Assembly (NCBI GenBank): GCA_028292545.1
Contig: JAQGMC010000084.1
Coordinates: forward strand, 1 to 46,262
Reading direction: 5' to 3'
DNA from: Paucimonas sp.
Lineage (GTDB): Bacteria; Pseudomonadota; Gammaproteobacteria; Burkholderiales; Burkholderiaceae_D
Length of the DNA stretch: 46,262 bases
Below the pieces are notes generated by a model. It was not told where the DNA came from and did no database searches. It saw only the letters and a program-made list of their open reading frames with translations. Of the stretch, positions 1 through 8,403 are shown piece by piece; position 1 is the stretch's first letter; each line of letters begins with the position of its first letter. The position numbers and the translations under genes are program-made.

Positions 1-376
1 TGCGCATGCGCGCTTCAACCATCGCCATCCGGTCTTCAAGTTCGCGGTTGGTGATGACTTCGTTGTTGACGACGGCGACGATGGAATCCACCGTACGGAC
101 TTTCTGCCGCGTGCCGGCATTGGGCGCGGCTTGCGGCTGGCCTTGCGCGGCGCCCGGCGCAGGTTGCTGCGAAGGTTGTTGCGAAGGTTGTTGCGGCTGC
201 GCCGGTGCGACAGGTTGCGCCGGCGCCGACATGCCCTGGGCCGGGCCTGCTTTCAAGCCCTGGGCCTGCGCCTGCGGCAGGATTGCGGCAGCTGCGAGCA
301 GTCCCGCAAGCAGCAAGCCGGCGCGATGCTGGCGCCCTCGGCGAATCACAGGCGCGGTGGAGGTAGGGTGGTTCAT
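1..376 (-). CDS. surA: Periplasmic chaperone/peptidyl-prolyl isomerase SurA, N-terminal part (runs off the window start)
   Basis: About 125 codons are inside the window. The product starts with a signal peptide (Arg-rich n-region, Ala/Leu core, AQAQ cleavage region), followed by an unusual Gln/Pro/Ala-rich linker of roughly 40 residues, then VDSIVAVVNNEVITNREL, which opens the SurA N-terminal chaperone domain. SurA escorts unfolded outer-membrane proteins, including LptD, through the periplasm. The gene follows lptD closely on the same strand (lptD stop at 394-396), the usual lptD-surA order. Start: ATG at 376 or in-frame ATG at 382; a GAGA lies about 6 nt before the former. The rest of the gene lies outside the window. 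Confidence 0.9.
   Translation of the reverse strand, partial: MNHPTSTAPVIRRGRQHRAGLLLAGLLAAAAILPQAQAQGLKAGPAQGMSAPAQPVAPAQPQQPSQQPSQQPAPGAAQGQPQAAPNAGTRQKVRTVDSIVAVVNNEVITNRELEDRMAMVEARMR
163..198. repeat. 12-bp tandem repeat inside surA, 3 copies
   Basis: Three adjacent copies of a 12-bp unit (plus strand GTTGTTGCGAAG, first and last copies slightly diverged). On the coding strand it encodes repeated QPSQ-type residues in the linker between signal peptide and chaperone domain. The unit keeps the reading frame. Confidence 0.75.
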
Positions 377-393
377 ATGCATTCTCGATAAGC

Positions 394-2574
394 CTAGGGC
401 GAGGTAAGCGTTTGGTAGCCGGGTACGTTGGTACGCAGGATCTGCAGCGGATTTGAACCGATCTTGGAGAGCCCGTTCAATTCCAGTTGCAGGAAGAAGG
501 TCGACGTGGACACGCCGGTACCAGTCGGTATGCGTTGCGCGACGGCACGGAAGATCCAGCAATCCGCCTTGTATTCAATGCCGGCGACGCTTTCGGCCAG
601 GCGGTTTTCTTCAAGTGAGTAATTCATGCGCGCAACGCCATACAGCCGGTTCGTCAGCGGCCATTGGGCCGACACGTCGAACAGGCGCAGGGGCGTGGTC
701 AGGTCGCGCCGGTATTGCACATTGAGCACGCGGTTCTGGCCCGGGCGCCAGCGCACGCCGAAGCTGGAACGCTGCAGCGAATGCAGGCTCTGGCTGTACT
801 GGAAATTACTGTCCACCGACAGCGTCGGGGTCACCTGGCCGTAACCCAGCAACAGCACGTCGGACTTGGTTTCAGCCGGCGCACCGACCACGCGCTGCTG
901 ATTGAAGTAAAAGCGCTGCGCCAGCGCCACGTTCATGCGCTCGACGCCGCTTTCCTCGATCAGGCGGCTCGACACCGCAGCCGTCAGCTGGTTGGCATCG
1001 CTGATGCGGTCGCTGCCGCTGAAGCGGTTTTCGCGGAATACCTGGGTGTAGTTGAAGTCGGCCAGCGAAGTGTCGAAGATCGGGAACTGGCTCTGGTCCT
1101 TGAACGGCGTGTACACGTAAAACAGGCGCGGCTCCAGCGTCTGGGTGAAGGGCAGGCCCAGCACACGCGCTTCGCGTTCCAGCACCATGCCACTGTCGAG
1201 CGACAGCGTGGGCAGCACGCGCGACAGCGATCCCGGCGCGACGGTCGGCTGGTTGGTCAGGTTGTAGCTGGTTGCGTGCAGCGAGGCGCTGGGCGTGAGG
1301 AAGAAGCCGGGGTAAATGATGGGATAGCTGGCGCGCGGATTGACGACCATGCGCGTGCCGCGCACCAGGTCCGGATGCCAGAAATTCGTCACTTCCGAAT
1401 CAAGCGTCAGGTCGAAACCGCCCACGTCGCGCTTGATGCCGGACGCGCTCAGTTGCGGCAGCCGGTCATAGGGGCGCACGATGGGCGAGAGCGGATCCTG
1501 CAACACCTGGTAGCTGCTGCTGCGCGCCAGCATCGACCACACCGGGCCGCCATAGCTCAGGTTCAGGTCACGCAGCAGCAGGCGCTGGGTGGCCGTGGTG
1601 ATCGTGTTGGTGAAATCGTTGGGATAGTTGTCGTCGGACGCGCCATTCAGGTTGCTGCTGAATGTCAGCTGCGGACTGAATTTCTGCGTATGCATCGAAG
1701 CGAAGGCATAGCGGCTGCGACCTGCGAGCGCGTCGTCGGCCATGCCTTCGATCCGGGTCTGGCCGGAATAATTTTCACCCAGGTAGCGCGCTTGCGCACC
1801 GAGTTGCAGGCCGCGCTGCGAAATGATGCGCGGGTACAAAGTCAGGTCGCGATTGGGTGCGATATTCCAGTAATACGGCGTCTGGATCTGCAAGCCGCCG
1901 CGGCTGCTGGTGCCGATACTGGGCGGCAGCAAGCCCGACTTGCGCTCGGACGTCATCGGGAACGACAGGTAGGGTGAAGCCAGCAGCGGCACACCCTTGA
2001 AGATCACCATCGCGTTGCGGGCCGAACCGAGGTCGCGCTCGCGGTCCAGTGTCAGGCGTCCGGCGCGCAATTGCCAGTCCGGATCCGGGCCTTCGCAAGT
2101 GCTGTAGGTGCCTTGCTCAATGACGGCGCGGTCACGGGTTTCGAATTCAATCCGCTCTGCCTGGCCCTGGGCATTGTTGTTCTGCAGCCGGTAGGTGGGG
2201 CGGACCACATAGCCTTGGCCCGTGTCCATCTTCAGGTTCAATTCTTCGCCGCTATAGCGGTCGCCGAAATTTTGCAGGCGGACATTGCCGTGCGCCTTGA
2301 CCCGGTCATCGATGATGTCGTAATCGGCACGGTCGGCATTGAGCGTCATGCTGCCGCGCTGGATCTCGACATTGCGCTCAAGGGTGATTTCCCGATCGGG
2401 CCGTCCCGACAGGCGCTCGGCATCGACCCGGGTCGGCGCATTGCTTTCTTCCGGCCGTGCAGGCGCGGGCGCACCTTGCGCCATGGCCCGGCCCGACAAT
2501 GCGCTTGCCGACAATGCCACCGCCAAGGCGGGGAACAGGCGGCCGGCCTGGATCAATCGTCTACGCAGGGTCAT
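394..2574 (-). CDS. lptD: LPS-assembly protein LptD
   Basis: Outer-membrane beta-barrel that, with LptE, inserts lipopolysaccharide into the outer leaflet. The 726 residues fit the family. Residues 1-33 are a signal peptide ending AMAQ; about 55-190 form the LptA-like jellyroll domain; the rest is a barrel rich in alternating aromatic and polar residues. The barrel-domain signature around FKGVPLLASPYLSFP is clear. I see only two cysteines, C160 and C672. E. coli LptD has four and needs one of two long-range disulfides (31-724 or 173-725), so this protein seems to keep the single minimal pair. Next gene on the strand is surA; amgK is divergent upstream. Confidence 0.95.
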   Translation of the reverse strand: MTLRRRLIQAGRLFPALAVALSASALSGRAMAQGAPAPARPEESNAPTRVDAERLSGRPDREITLERNVEIQRGSMTLNADRADYDIIDDRVKAHGNVRLQNFGDRYSGEELNLKMDTGQGYVVRPTYRLQNNNAQGQAERIEFETRDRAVIEQGTYSTCEGPDPDWQLRAGRLTLDRERDLGSARNAMVIFKGVPLLASPYLSFPMTSERKSGLLPPSIGTSSRGGLQIQTPYYWNIAPNRDLTLYPRIISQRGLQLGAQARYLGENYSGQTRIEGMADDALAGRSRYAFASMHTQKFSPQLTFSSNLNGASDDNYPNDFTNTITTATQRLLLRDLNLSYGGPVWSMLARSSSYQVLQDPLSPIVRPYDRLPQLSASGIKRDVGGFDLTLDSEVTNFWHPDLVRGTRMVVNPRASYPIIYPGFFLTPSASLHATSYNLTNQPTVAPGSLSRVLPTLSLDSGMVLEREARVLGLPFTQTLEPRLFYVYTPFKDQSQFPIFDTSLADFNYTQVFRENRFSGSDRISDANQLTAAVSSRLIEESGVERMNVALAQRFYFNQQRVVGAPAETKSDVLLLGYGQVTPTLSVDSNFQYSQSLHSLQRSSFGVRWRPGQNRVLNVQYRRDLTTPLRLFDVSAQWPLTNRLYGVARMNYSLEENRLAESVAGIEYKADCWIFRAVAQRIPTGTGVSTSTFFLQLELNGLSKIGSNPLQILRTNVPGYQTLTSP

Positions 2575-2626
2575 GAAGCGGGCGGGTAGCGGTCCATTCA
2601 GGGACGATTTTTCAGAGTGAATCCCG

Positions 2627-2632
2627 TATTAT
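2627..2632 (+). promoter_or_regulatory. Possible -10 box (TATTAT) for the amgK-murU operon
   Basis: TATTAT lies between the divergent lptD and amgK starts. No good -35 element is visible at 16-18 nt. If it is used, transcription starts near 2639, which favours the ATG at 2675 over the one at 2633 for amgK. Confidence 0.3.
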
Positions 2633-2674
2633 ATGGGAACTCAATGCCGCTCCAACGCATCTCCTTCCTTTGCC

Positions 2675-3724
2675 ATGCCCCCAGAACCCGTTAACGATCC
2701 CGCATCCCCTTCTTCGTCCGACCCGCGCTTGCTGGCGTTGCGGCAATGGTTGACCACCATCCCGGCGCCGCTGCTGCGCATTGACAGCCTGCGCCCAGCC
2801 TCGGCCGATGCCAGTTTCCGGCGCTATTTCCGCGTCGATGCCGACGATGGCGCCACCTATATCGCAATGGATGCACCGCCGCCGCAAGAAGACGTGCAAC
2901 CCTTCATGCATGTGGCAGAAGTGCTCGGCAAGACTGGCGTGTCGGTGCCCGAAGTGCTGGCTTCCGATACGGCGCAGGGCTTCCTGCTGCTGTCCGACCT
3001 GGGTTCCACCACCTACCTGCACCAGTTGAACCACGATACCGCGCACAAGCTTTACCTGGATGCGATCGATGCACTGGTGCTGATGCAGGTGCAAAGCCAG
3101 CCTGGCGTGCTGCCCGAATACGATCGCGCGCTGCTGTTGCGCGAACTGATGCTGTTCCCGGACTGGTATGTCAGCCGCCATATCGGCGCCACTTTCACTG
3201 ACCAGCAGTCGGACGCCTTGCAAAAGGTATTCGATGTGCTGCTGGCGAATAACCTTGCGCAGCCGCAGGTGTATGTGCACCGCGACTTCCACTCGCGCAA
3301 CCTGATGGTGCTGCCCAAGGGCAATCCCGGCATCCTCGACTTCCAGGATGCCGTGTACGGCCCGATCACTTACGACCTGGTGTCGCTGCTGCGCGATGCC
3401 TACATACAGTGGGATGAAGAGCAAGTGCTGGACTGGGCCGTGCGCTACTGGGAAAAAGCGCGCCGCGCCGGGCTGCCGGTCAGCCATGATGTCGACGCTT
3501 TCTATCGCGACTTTGAATTCATGGGTTTGCAGCGCCACCTGAAAGTGCTCGGCATTTTTGCGCGCCTGTATCACCGCGATGGCAAGGCTGCCTATCTGGA
3601 CGACATGCCGCTGGTGATGGAATACACGCGCCGCACCGCCGGCCGCTACCGCGAACTGGCGCCGCTGATCCGCTTGCTGGATGCGCTGGAAAACAAGCCG
3701 TCCCTCGATGGATATACGTTCTAG
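2675..3724 (+). CDS. amgK: Anomeric MurNAc/GlcNAc kinase AmgK (aminoglycoside phosphotransferase fold)
   Basis: Phosphorylates cell-wall-derived MurNAc and GlcNAc at C1, first step of the recycling route that bypasses de novo UDP-MurNAc synthesis. The 349-residue product has the kinase signature HRDFHSRNLM followed by GILDFQDAVYGP (catalytic HxDxxxxN and metal-binding Asp). MurU follows directly, the known AmgK-MurU pair, and lptD-surA are divergent, as in pseudomonads. In-frame ATG at 2633 is possible, but it sits on top of a -10-like box, so 2675 is preferred although its ribosome-binding site is weak. Function is inferred from family and neighbour. Confidence 0.88.
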   Translation: MPPEPVNDPASPSSSDPRLLALRQWLTTIPAPLLRIDSLRPASADASFRRYFRVDADDGATYIAMDAPPPQEDVQPFMHVAEVLGKTGVSVPEVLASDTAQGFLLLSDLGSTTYLHQLNHDTAHKLYLDAIDALVLMQVQSQPGVLPEYDRALLLRELMLFPDWYVSRHIGATFTDQQSDALQKVFDVLLANNLAQPQVYVHRDFHSRNLMVLPKGNPGILDFQDAVYGPITYDLVSLLRDAYIQWDEEQVLDWAVRYWEKARRAGLPVSHDVDAFYRDFEFMGLQRHLKVLGIFARLYHRDGKAAYLDDMPLVMEYTRRTAGRYRELAPLIRLLDALENKPSLDGYTF

Positions 3725-3739
3725 CTTGCGGGTTTGCCG

Positions 3740-4453
3740 ATGAAAGCAATGATCTTTGCTGCCGGTCGCGGGGAGCGCATGCGACCGCTGACCGACACTT
3801 GCCCCAAGCCGCTGCTGAAGGTGCGCGGCCGGCCGCTGATTGTTTGGCACGTGCTGAACCTGGTTCGGGCCGGCATCACCGACATCGTCATCAACCATGC
3901 CCACCTGGGTGAAATGATTGAACAGGCGATGGGTGACGGCAGCCAGTTCGGCGCACGCATTGCGTATTCAGCCGAAGGGCAGGCGCTCGAAACAGCGGGC
4001 GGCGTGGCGCTGGCGCGGCCGCTGCTGGGTGAAGATCCCTTCGTTGCGCTGGCAGCCGATATCTGGTGCCCGCATTTCGATTTCTCGCAAGTCTTCGACG
4101 TGCTGCAGGAAAAAGATATGTGGGGCCAGGCTTACGCACCCGACAAGCGTGACCTGGCCTGGCTCTACCTGGTCAAAAATCCGGCGCACAACCCGCGCGG
4201 CGACTTTGCGCTGAACAGTTTTTCAATCGCCAATGAAGGCGAGCCGCGCTGGACCTTTTCCGGCATCGGCGTCTACCGGCCGGAAATGTTCGACGCTGTA
4301 CAAGCCGGCCAGAGCGCCAAGCTGGCGCCTTTGCTGCGTGAGTATGCGGCCCGCGCCCAGGTGGGTGGCGAAATTTACCGGGGCGACTGGACCGACGTCG
4401 GCACTGCCGAACGGCTGGCCCAGTTGAATGCCCCGCTCTCTTCAAGGACCTGA
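3740..4453 (+). CDS. murU: N-acetylmuramate-1-phosphate uridylyltransferase MurU
   Basis: Transfers UMP from UTP to MurNAc-1-phosphate, giving UDP-MurNAc for peptidoglycan synthesis. Residues 7-24 carry the sugar nucleotidyltransferase signature (AAGRGERMRPLTDTCPKP), and the 237-residue length suits MurU, which lacks the long C-terminal hexapeptide domain of GlmU. It begins 15 nt after amgK and ends one nucleotide before the pepP ATG, so all three are probably cotranscribed. A TTG two codons upstream is an alternative start. A general glucose-1-phosphate thymidylyl- or guanylyltransferase is possible, but the AmgK neighbour argues for MurU. Confidence 0.88.
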   Translation: MKAMIFAAGRGERMRPLTDTCPKPLLKVRGRPLIVWHVLNLVRAGITDIVINHAHLGEMIEQAMGDGSQFGARIAYSAEGQALETAGGVALARPLLGEDPFVALAADIWCPHFDFSQVFDVLQEKDMWGQAYAPDKRDLAWLYLVKNPAHNPRGDFALNSFSIANEGEPRWTFSGIGVYRPEMFDAVQAGQSAKLAPLLREYAARAQVGGEIYRGDWTDVGTAERLAQLNAPLSSRT

Positions 4454-4454
4454 C

Positions 4455-5786
4455 ATGAGTTCATTTGCGCAAAGGCGATCCCGTGTGCTGCGCCAGATGC
4501 ATGAAAAAGGCGGCGGTGTCGCCATCCTGGCCACGGCTGCCGAAGCGATGCGCAATGCCGACGCCGATTATCCGTACCGGCACGATAGTTCGTTCTATTA
4601 CCTGACCGGTTTTACCGAACCGGATGCGGTGCTGGTCCTGGTGGCCGGCAGCACGGACCAGTCGATTCTGTTTTGCCGCGAAAAGAATGAAGAGCGCGAA
4701 ATCTGGGATGGCTTTCGCTATGGTCCGGAAGCGGCGCGCACAGTGTTTGGCTTTGATGCTGCACATCCGATCGAGCAACTGGACGCGGAAATGACGAAGC
4801 TGTTATCCAATGCGCCGGCTGTTTTTTATGCGCTGGGCATCGACCAGAAGCTCGACGGCCAGGTGCGGCATTGGTTGAATGCGGTGCGCTCGCAGGCGCG
4901 CGCCGGCGTCGCGGCGCCATCGACTGCAGTCGATTTGCGCGGCATGCTCAATGAAATGCGGCTGGTGAAAGATGCCGGCGAAATTGCCATCATGCAGCGC
5001 GCGGCAGATATTTCCTCTGCCGCGCATGCGCGCGCAATGAAGTTTGCGCGCCCCGGTCGGCGCGAATACGAACTGGAAGCAGAACTGCTGCATGAATTCC
5101 GCCGCAACGGTTCGCAATTTCCCGCCTATGGCTCGATCGTCGCAACCGGCGCCAACGCCTGCGTGCTGCATTACCGCGCCAGCGATGCACTGTTGAAAGA
5201 TGGCGACCTGGTGCTGATCGATGCCGGTTGCGAACTGGATAGCTATGCATCCGACATCACGCGCACCTTTCCTGCCAATGGCCGCTTCACGCCGGCGCAG
5301 CGCGAACTGTATGAAATCGTGCTGGCCGCGCAAGATGCGGCAATTGCCCACACCGCCCCTGGCCGCCATTTCATGGAAGGCCATGATGCCGCCGTCAAGG
5401 TACTGGCCCAGGGCATGCTGGACACTGGCCTGCTGGATGGCGACAAGGTTGGCACGCTCGACGATGTACTGGAAAAAGGCGATTACCGCCAGTTCTACAT
5501 GCACCGCACCGGCCATTGGCTGGGCATGGATGTGCATGATGTCGGCGACTATCGCGAGCGTGAAGCTGAAGATACTGAAAAGCCCTGGCGCCGCCTGCAG
5601 GCTGGCATGGTGCTGACGGTTGAGCCGGGCATTTACGTGCGGCCCGCGCCCGGCGTGCCGGAAAAATACTGGAACATTGGCATCCGCATCGAGGATGACG
5701 CCGTGGTGACGGAAAACGGTTGCGACATCATTACCCGCAATGCACCCAAGTCGGTGGCCGACATTGAAGCGCTGATGCGGCAATAG
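4455..5786 (+). CDS. pepP: Xaa-Pro aminopeptidase PepP (M24B)
   Basis: Cytoplasmic manganese aminopeptidase removing N-terminal residues before proline. The 443 residues match PepP. An N-terminal creatinase-like domain (YRHDSSFYYLTGF) precedes the pita-bread catalytic domain, in which the five metal ligands can be placed: Asp in LIDAGCELDSY, Asp in ASDITRTFP, His in HRTGHWLGMDVHD, Glu in LTVEPGIYV and Glu in IRIEDDAVVT. It starts at ATG 4455 just after the murU stop and is followed after 4 nt by ubiH, the frequent pepP-ubiH pairing in proteobacteria. Confidence 0.95.
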   Translation: MSSFAQRRSRVLRQMHEKGGGVAILATAAEAMRNADADYPYRHDSSFYYLTGFTEPDAVLVLVAGSTDQSILFCREKNEEREIWDGFRYGPEAARTVFGFDAAHPIEQLDAEMTKLLSNAPAVFYALGIDQKLDGQVRHWLNAVRSQARAGVAAPSTAVDLRGMLNEMRLVKDAGEIAIMQRAADISSAAHARAMKFARPGRREYELEAELLHEFRRNGSQFPAYGSIVATGANACVLHYRASDALLKDGDLVLIDAGCELDSYASDITRTFPANGRFTPAQRELYEIVLAAQDAAIAHTAPGRHFMEGHDAAVKVLAQGMLDTGLLDGDKVGTLDDVLEKGDYRQFYMHRTGHWLGMDVHDVGDYREREAEDTEKPWRRLQAGMVLTVEPGIYVRPAPGVPEKYWNIGIRIEDDAVVTENGCDIITRNAPKSVADIEALMRQ

Positions 5787-5790
5787 CTTG

Positions 5791-6930
5791 ATGGCGACCG
5801 ACTTTGACATTGTGGTCGTGGGCGCCGGCCCGGTCGGGCTGGCGCTCGGCGCGCTGATGGCGCGTCACGACTTGCCGCCGGCGCGCATTGCGCTGGTGGA
5901 TGGCAAGACGCTAGCCGCTTCGATTGCCGACCCGCGCACGGTGGCACTGTCCTACGGCAGCCGCCAGATACTCGAGCGCATCGGCGCCTGGCCGCTGGCT
6001 TCTGACCCGATCCGCGAAATCCATATCTCGCGCCGCGGTCATTTTGGCCGCACGCTGATGAAAAGCGACGAATTCGGTGTGCCGGAACTGGGCTATGTCT
6101 GCCGCTATGGCGCGCTGGTGGAAAAACTCGCTGACAGTGCCAACCGGGCCGGCCTGGCGGTGATGCGCCCGCTGACGGTGGTCAATACCGTCGAAGATGA
6201 ACATGAAGTGCGCATCGCGCTCAACAATGGCTTGACGGTTTCCGCACAAATGCTGGTACAGGCTGAGGGCGGACTGTACCAGCAGCAGGCACAGCGACCG
6301 CTGCGGCGCGACTATGACCAGGTCGCCATTGTCGGCCATGTGCGCGCGTCAGCGCTGCAAGCGGTGCGCGCCTGGGAACGTTTCACCGATGAGGGGCCGC
6401 TGGCGCTGCTGCCACAGGAGCAGGGTTACGCGCTGGTCTGGTGTGTCCGGCCGGAACGCGCGCGCGACTTGATGGCGCTTGGCGATGGTGCTTTCCTGCA
6501 GGCGCTGCAGCATGCGTTTGGCGATCGCGTCGGACGCTTCACTGCAATCTCGGAGCGGCACGCTTTCCCACTCGGGCTGAATGCCTATCCCGCGGGAACG
6601 CGGCGCACCGTGGCCATCGGTAATGCGGCGCAAACCCTGCATCCGGTGGCCGGACAAGGACTGAACCTTGGCTTGCGTGATGCGCTGCGGCTGGCCAGCC
6701 TGCTGGCGCATGACGACAGCCGGCCGGATGCGCCGGCGCGTTTCGTGCGCGAACGGGGCGCCGACCGCGGCTTGACGATACGGCTTACTGACACGCTGGC
6801 ACGCGTATTCGCAGCTTCGCCGGCGGGCACGCCCGGACAGCATTTCCTGTCCGCAGGGCTGGGCTTGCTGGATGCGGTCGGTCCGGCCAAGCGGCTGTTC
6901 GGGGAGCAGATGATTTTCGGGAAGCGCTAG
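5791..6930 (+). CDS. ubiH: UbiH/UbiF-family FAD-dependent ubiquinone-biosynthesis hydroxylase
   Basis: Class A flavin monooxygenase that hydroxylates the aromatic ring of ubiquinone precursors. The 379-residue protein opens with a Rossmann FAD site (VVVGAGPVGLALG), has the DG/NAD(P)H-type region around AEGGLYQQ, and ends with the ribityl-binding motif AIGNAAQTLHPVAGQGLNLGLRDA. The position right after pepP matches ubiH in E. coli, but UbiH, UbiF and UbiI are close paralogues and the exact carbon hydroxylated cannot be told from the sequence. Start at ATG 5791 rather than TTG 5788. Last gene of the amgK-murU-pepP-ubiH run. Confidence 0.85.
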   Translation: MATDFDIVVVGAGPVGLALGALMARHDLPPARIALVDGKTLAASIADPRTVALSYGSRQILERIGAWPLASDPIREIHISRRGHFGRTLMKSDEFGVPELGYVCRYGALVEKLADSANRAGLAVMRPLTVVNTVEDEHEVRIALNNGLTVSAQMLVQAEGGLYQQQAQRPLRRDYDQVAIVGHVRASALQAVRAWERFTDEGPLALLPQEQGYALVWCVRPERARDLMALGDGAFLQALQHAFGDRVGRFTAISERHAFPLGLNAYPAGTRRTVAIGNAAQTLHPVAGQGLNLGLRDALRLASLLAHDDSRPDAPARFVRERGADRGLTIRLTDTLARVFAASPAGTPGQHFLSAGLGLLDAVGPAKRLFGEQMIFGKR

Positions 6931-7002
6931 CGGGCGGTTGACAAACCCTGTCGCTTTGATGGGGTATGCAGGGTCCGCTCTCGGCCATGCTTTCAGCACC
7001 GC

Positions 7003-8217
7003 TCACTCGTCCTCCGAACCTGAACCGGCGTCGGTATAAAACAGGTCGGCAAGCGTGCTGTACTTATTTTCCTGCGCCAATTTCCGCGCGGTCACCCGGT
7101 CCGCCGGCCTGGGGAGGTCGGGGTCGGCATCCCAGGAGAGCAGCAGGCGCACCAGCGCTGCATCCCGGCTCAGCATTGAAGCAATCAGCGGCGTTTGTGC
7201 GACTCGCTCGCGCCCTTTATGCGTCATGTAATTCACGTCCGCGCCGTAATCAATCAACTTCGCCGCGCTTTTCCAATGGCCACCGCTGGCGGCGGCATAC
7301 AAGGCGCGGTTCAGTCGCAGCTTGCGCGCCAGGTGCGACCAGGTCATGGAGGGCTTCCGGCCAGTGTTGGATTCATGTGGCGCCGCCTCACCTGCTTCAT
7401 TCCGGCCGTCGAGCTCGGCTTCGGCATTGAACGCGTGGTAGATAGCCATCATTTCCATCAAGCACTGGATAGCCAAGGCTTGTCCGGCTTCAGCCGCCAC
7501 CTGCAGCGCGCGGCTCAGCAACCTCCAGTCGGAGGCAAGTCTGGCCTCCCGGACGATAATGACGAGTGCCTCGGTATTGCCACAAGCCGCCGCTACCATC
7601 AAGGGCGTCTCGCCATATGCGTTGGGGGCGAGCAGGTTGGCGCCGAACCGGACCAGCTTCTCGAGCAAGTGATTGTTGCCCCTTTCGATCGCCAGGGTTA
7701 CCGCGGTATGGCCGGTATCCTCATCGAATGCATCGATGCCCGGCTCTGGATCCTGGAGCAGGAATACATAGCTCATCCGGTCGCCAGCCTTGACCGCCTG
7801 AATGTATGGATTGACTTCCGCGTCCGACAGCGCAAATGCTTCTTCGGGTGGGAGAGGCAAGGCCGGTTGCAGCGAGGTCGCCGGGCACGGTGTTGCGGTA
7901 GTCAGGGTGGTGGTCGCCATGCCCGACCGCGTCATGGTGAGCGGTTCGGTTGCGAACGCTGGATGCTCCGGTATACCGGTTGCCGATGGCTGGGTCGATT
8001 CCGACGTCACGGTAACCAGGCTGTCCGAGCTTTCCCGGTCTGCCTCCAACCCGGATTTCGTTTGCCGGTTGCGGGACCCGGTCGTTATGCGGGGCTGGTG
8101 AACCGCCGCGTTTTGGCTGGCGCTTTTTCCATGAGATCTCCTTCCCTTGCACTGTGCTTTCATCGGTGAAGGAGGACGAGCGAAGGGGGAAGCGCGCGAC
8201 GAAGTGGAAGCGGACAT
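7003..8217 (-). CDS. Ankyrin-repeat protein, candidate type III secreted effector
   Basis: No specific family recognised. Residues 1-130 are low-complexity and Ser/Thr/Pro-rich, starting MSASTSSRASPF, with no acidic residue before E58; such N-termini are typical of type III export signals. Ankyrin repeats follow at about 133-165, 167-199 (TGHTAVTLAIERGNNHLLEK), 201-233, a degenerate one near 235-265, then 301-333 (LIDYGADVNY) and 339-371. The tail is acidic (GSGSEDE). No signal peptide or membrane segment. The start at 8217 has GGAG 10 nt upstream and lies 48 nt after a hrp-box-like site. A second ATG at 8132 has a better Shine-Dalgarno (AGGAG) but is in another frame and stops after 15 codons. 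Secretion is inference; a cytoplasmic ankyrin protein is the alternative. Confidence 0.8.
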   Translation of the reverse strand: MSASTSSRASPFARPPSPMKAQCKGRRSHGKSASQNAAVHQPRITTGSRNRQTKSGLEADRESSDSLVTVTSESTQPSATGIPEHPAFATEPLTMTRSGMATTTLTTATPCPATSLQPALPLPPEEAFALSDAEVNPYIQAVKAGDRMSYVFLLQDPEPGIDAFDEDTGHTAVTLAIERGNNHLLEKLVRFGANLLAPNAYGETPLMVAAACGNTEALVIIVREARLASDWRLLSRALQVAAEAGQALAIQCLMEMMAIYHAFNAEAELDGRNEAGEAAPHESNTGRKPSMTWSHLARKLRLNRALYAAASGGHWKSAAKLIDYGADVNYMTHKGRERVAQTPLIASMLSRDAALVRLLLSWDADPDLPRPADRVTARKLAQENKYSTLADLFYTDAGSGSEDE

Positions 8218-8265
8218 GGGATAGGCACTCCAGGAAGCACGACGTTGAGGGAACGGTCAGCCGCC

Positions 8266-8293
8266 TGAGTAGGAAACATGACTACGTAGTTCC
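8266..8293 (-). promoter_or_regulatory. Candidate hrp-box (HrpL-type ECF promoter) for the ankyrin-repeat gene
   Basis: On the minus strand the site reads GGAACT-N15-CTACTCA, against the HrpL consensus GGAACC-N15/16-CCACNNA: two mismatches among the conserved positions. It ends 48 nt before the ATG at 8217. The same layout recurs before the CesT-type chaperone (37392) and the 865-aa protein (44743). Confidence 0.55.
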
Positions 8294-8345
8294 CACTACC
8301 CTACTAGTTGTCACGGCAATTTCCTTATTTCTTGTCGAAGCACAA

Positions 8346-8381
8346 AGAACAAAAAAGGGACGGATCAAAAGACCCGTCCCT
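8346..8381 (-). terminator. Rho-independent terminator of the pnt operon
   Basis: On the minus strand an 8-bp stem (AGGGACGG with CCGTCCCT, 10-nt loop) is followed by TTTTTTGTT. It lies 23 nt beyond the pntB stop codon, in the right orientation for that operon. Confidence 0.85.
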
Positions 8382-8403
8382 GTTCGCTGAAGAGACTGTC
8401 GAA

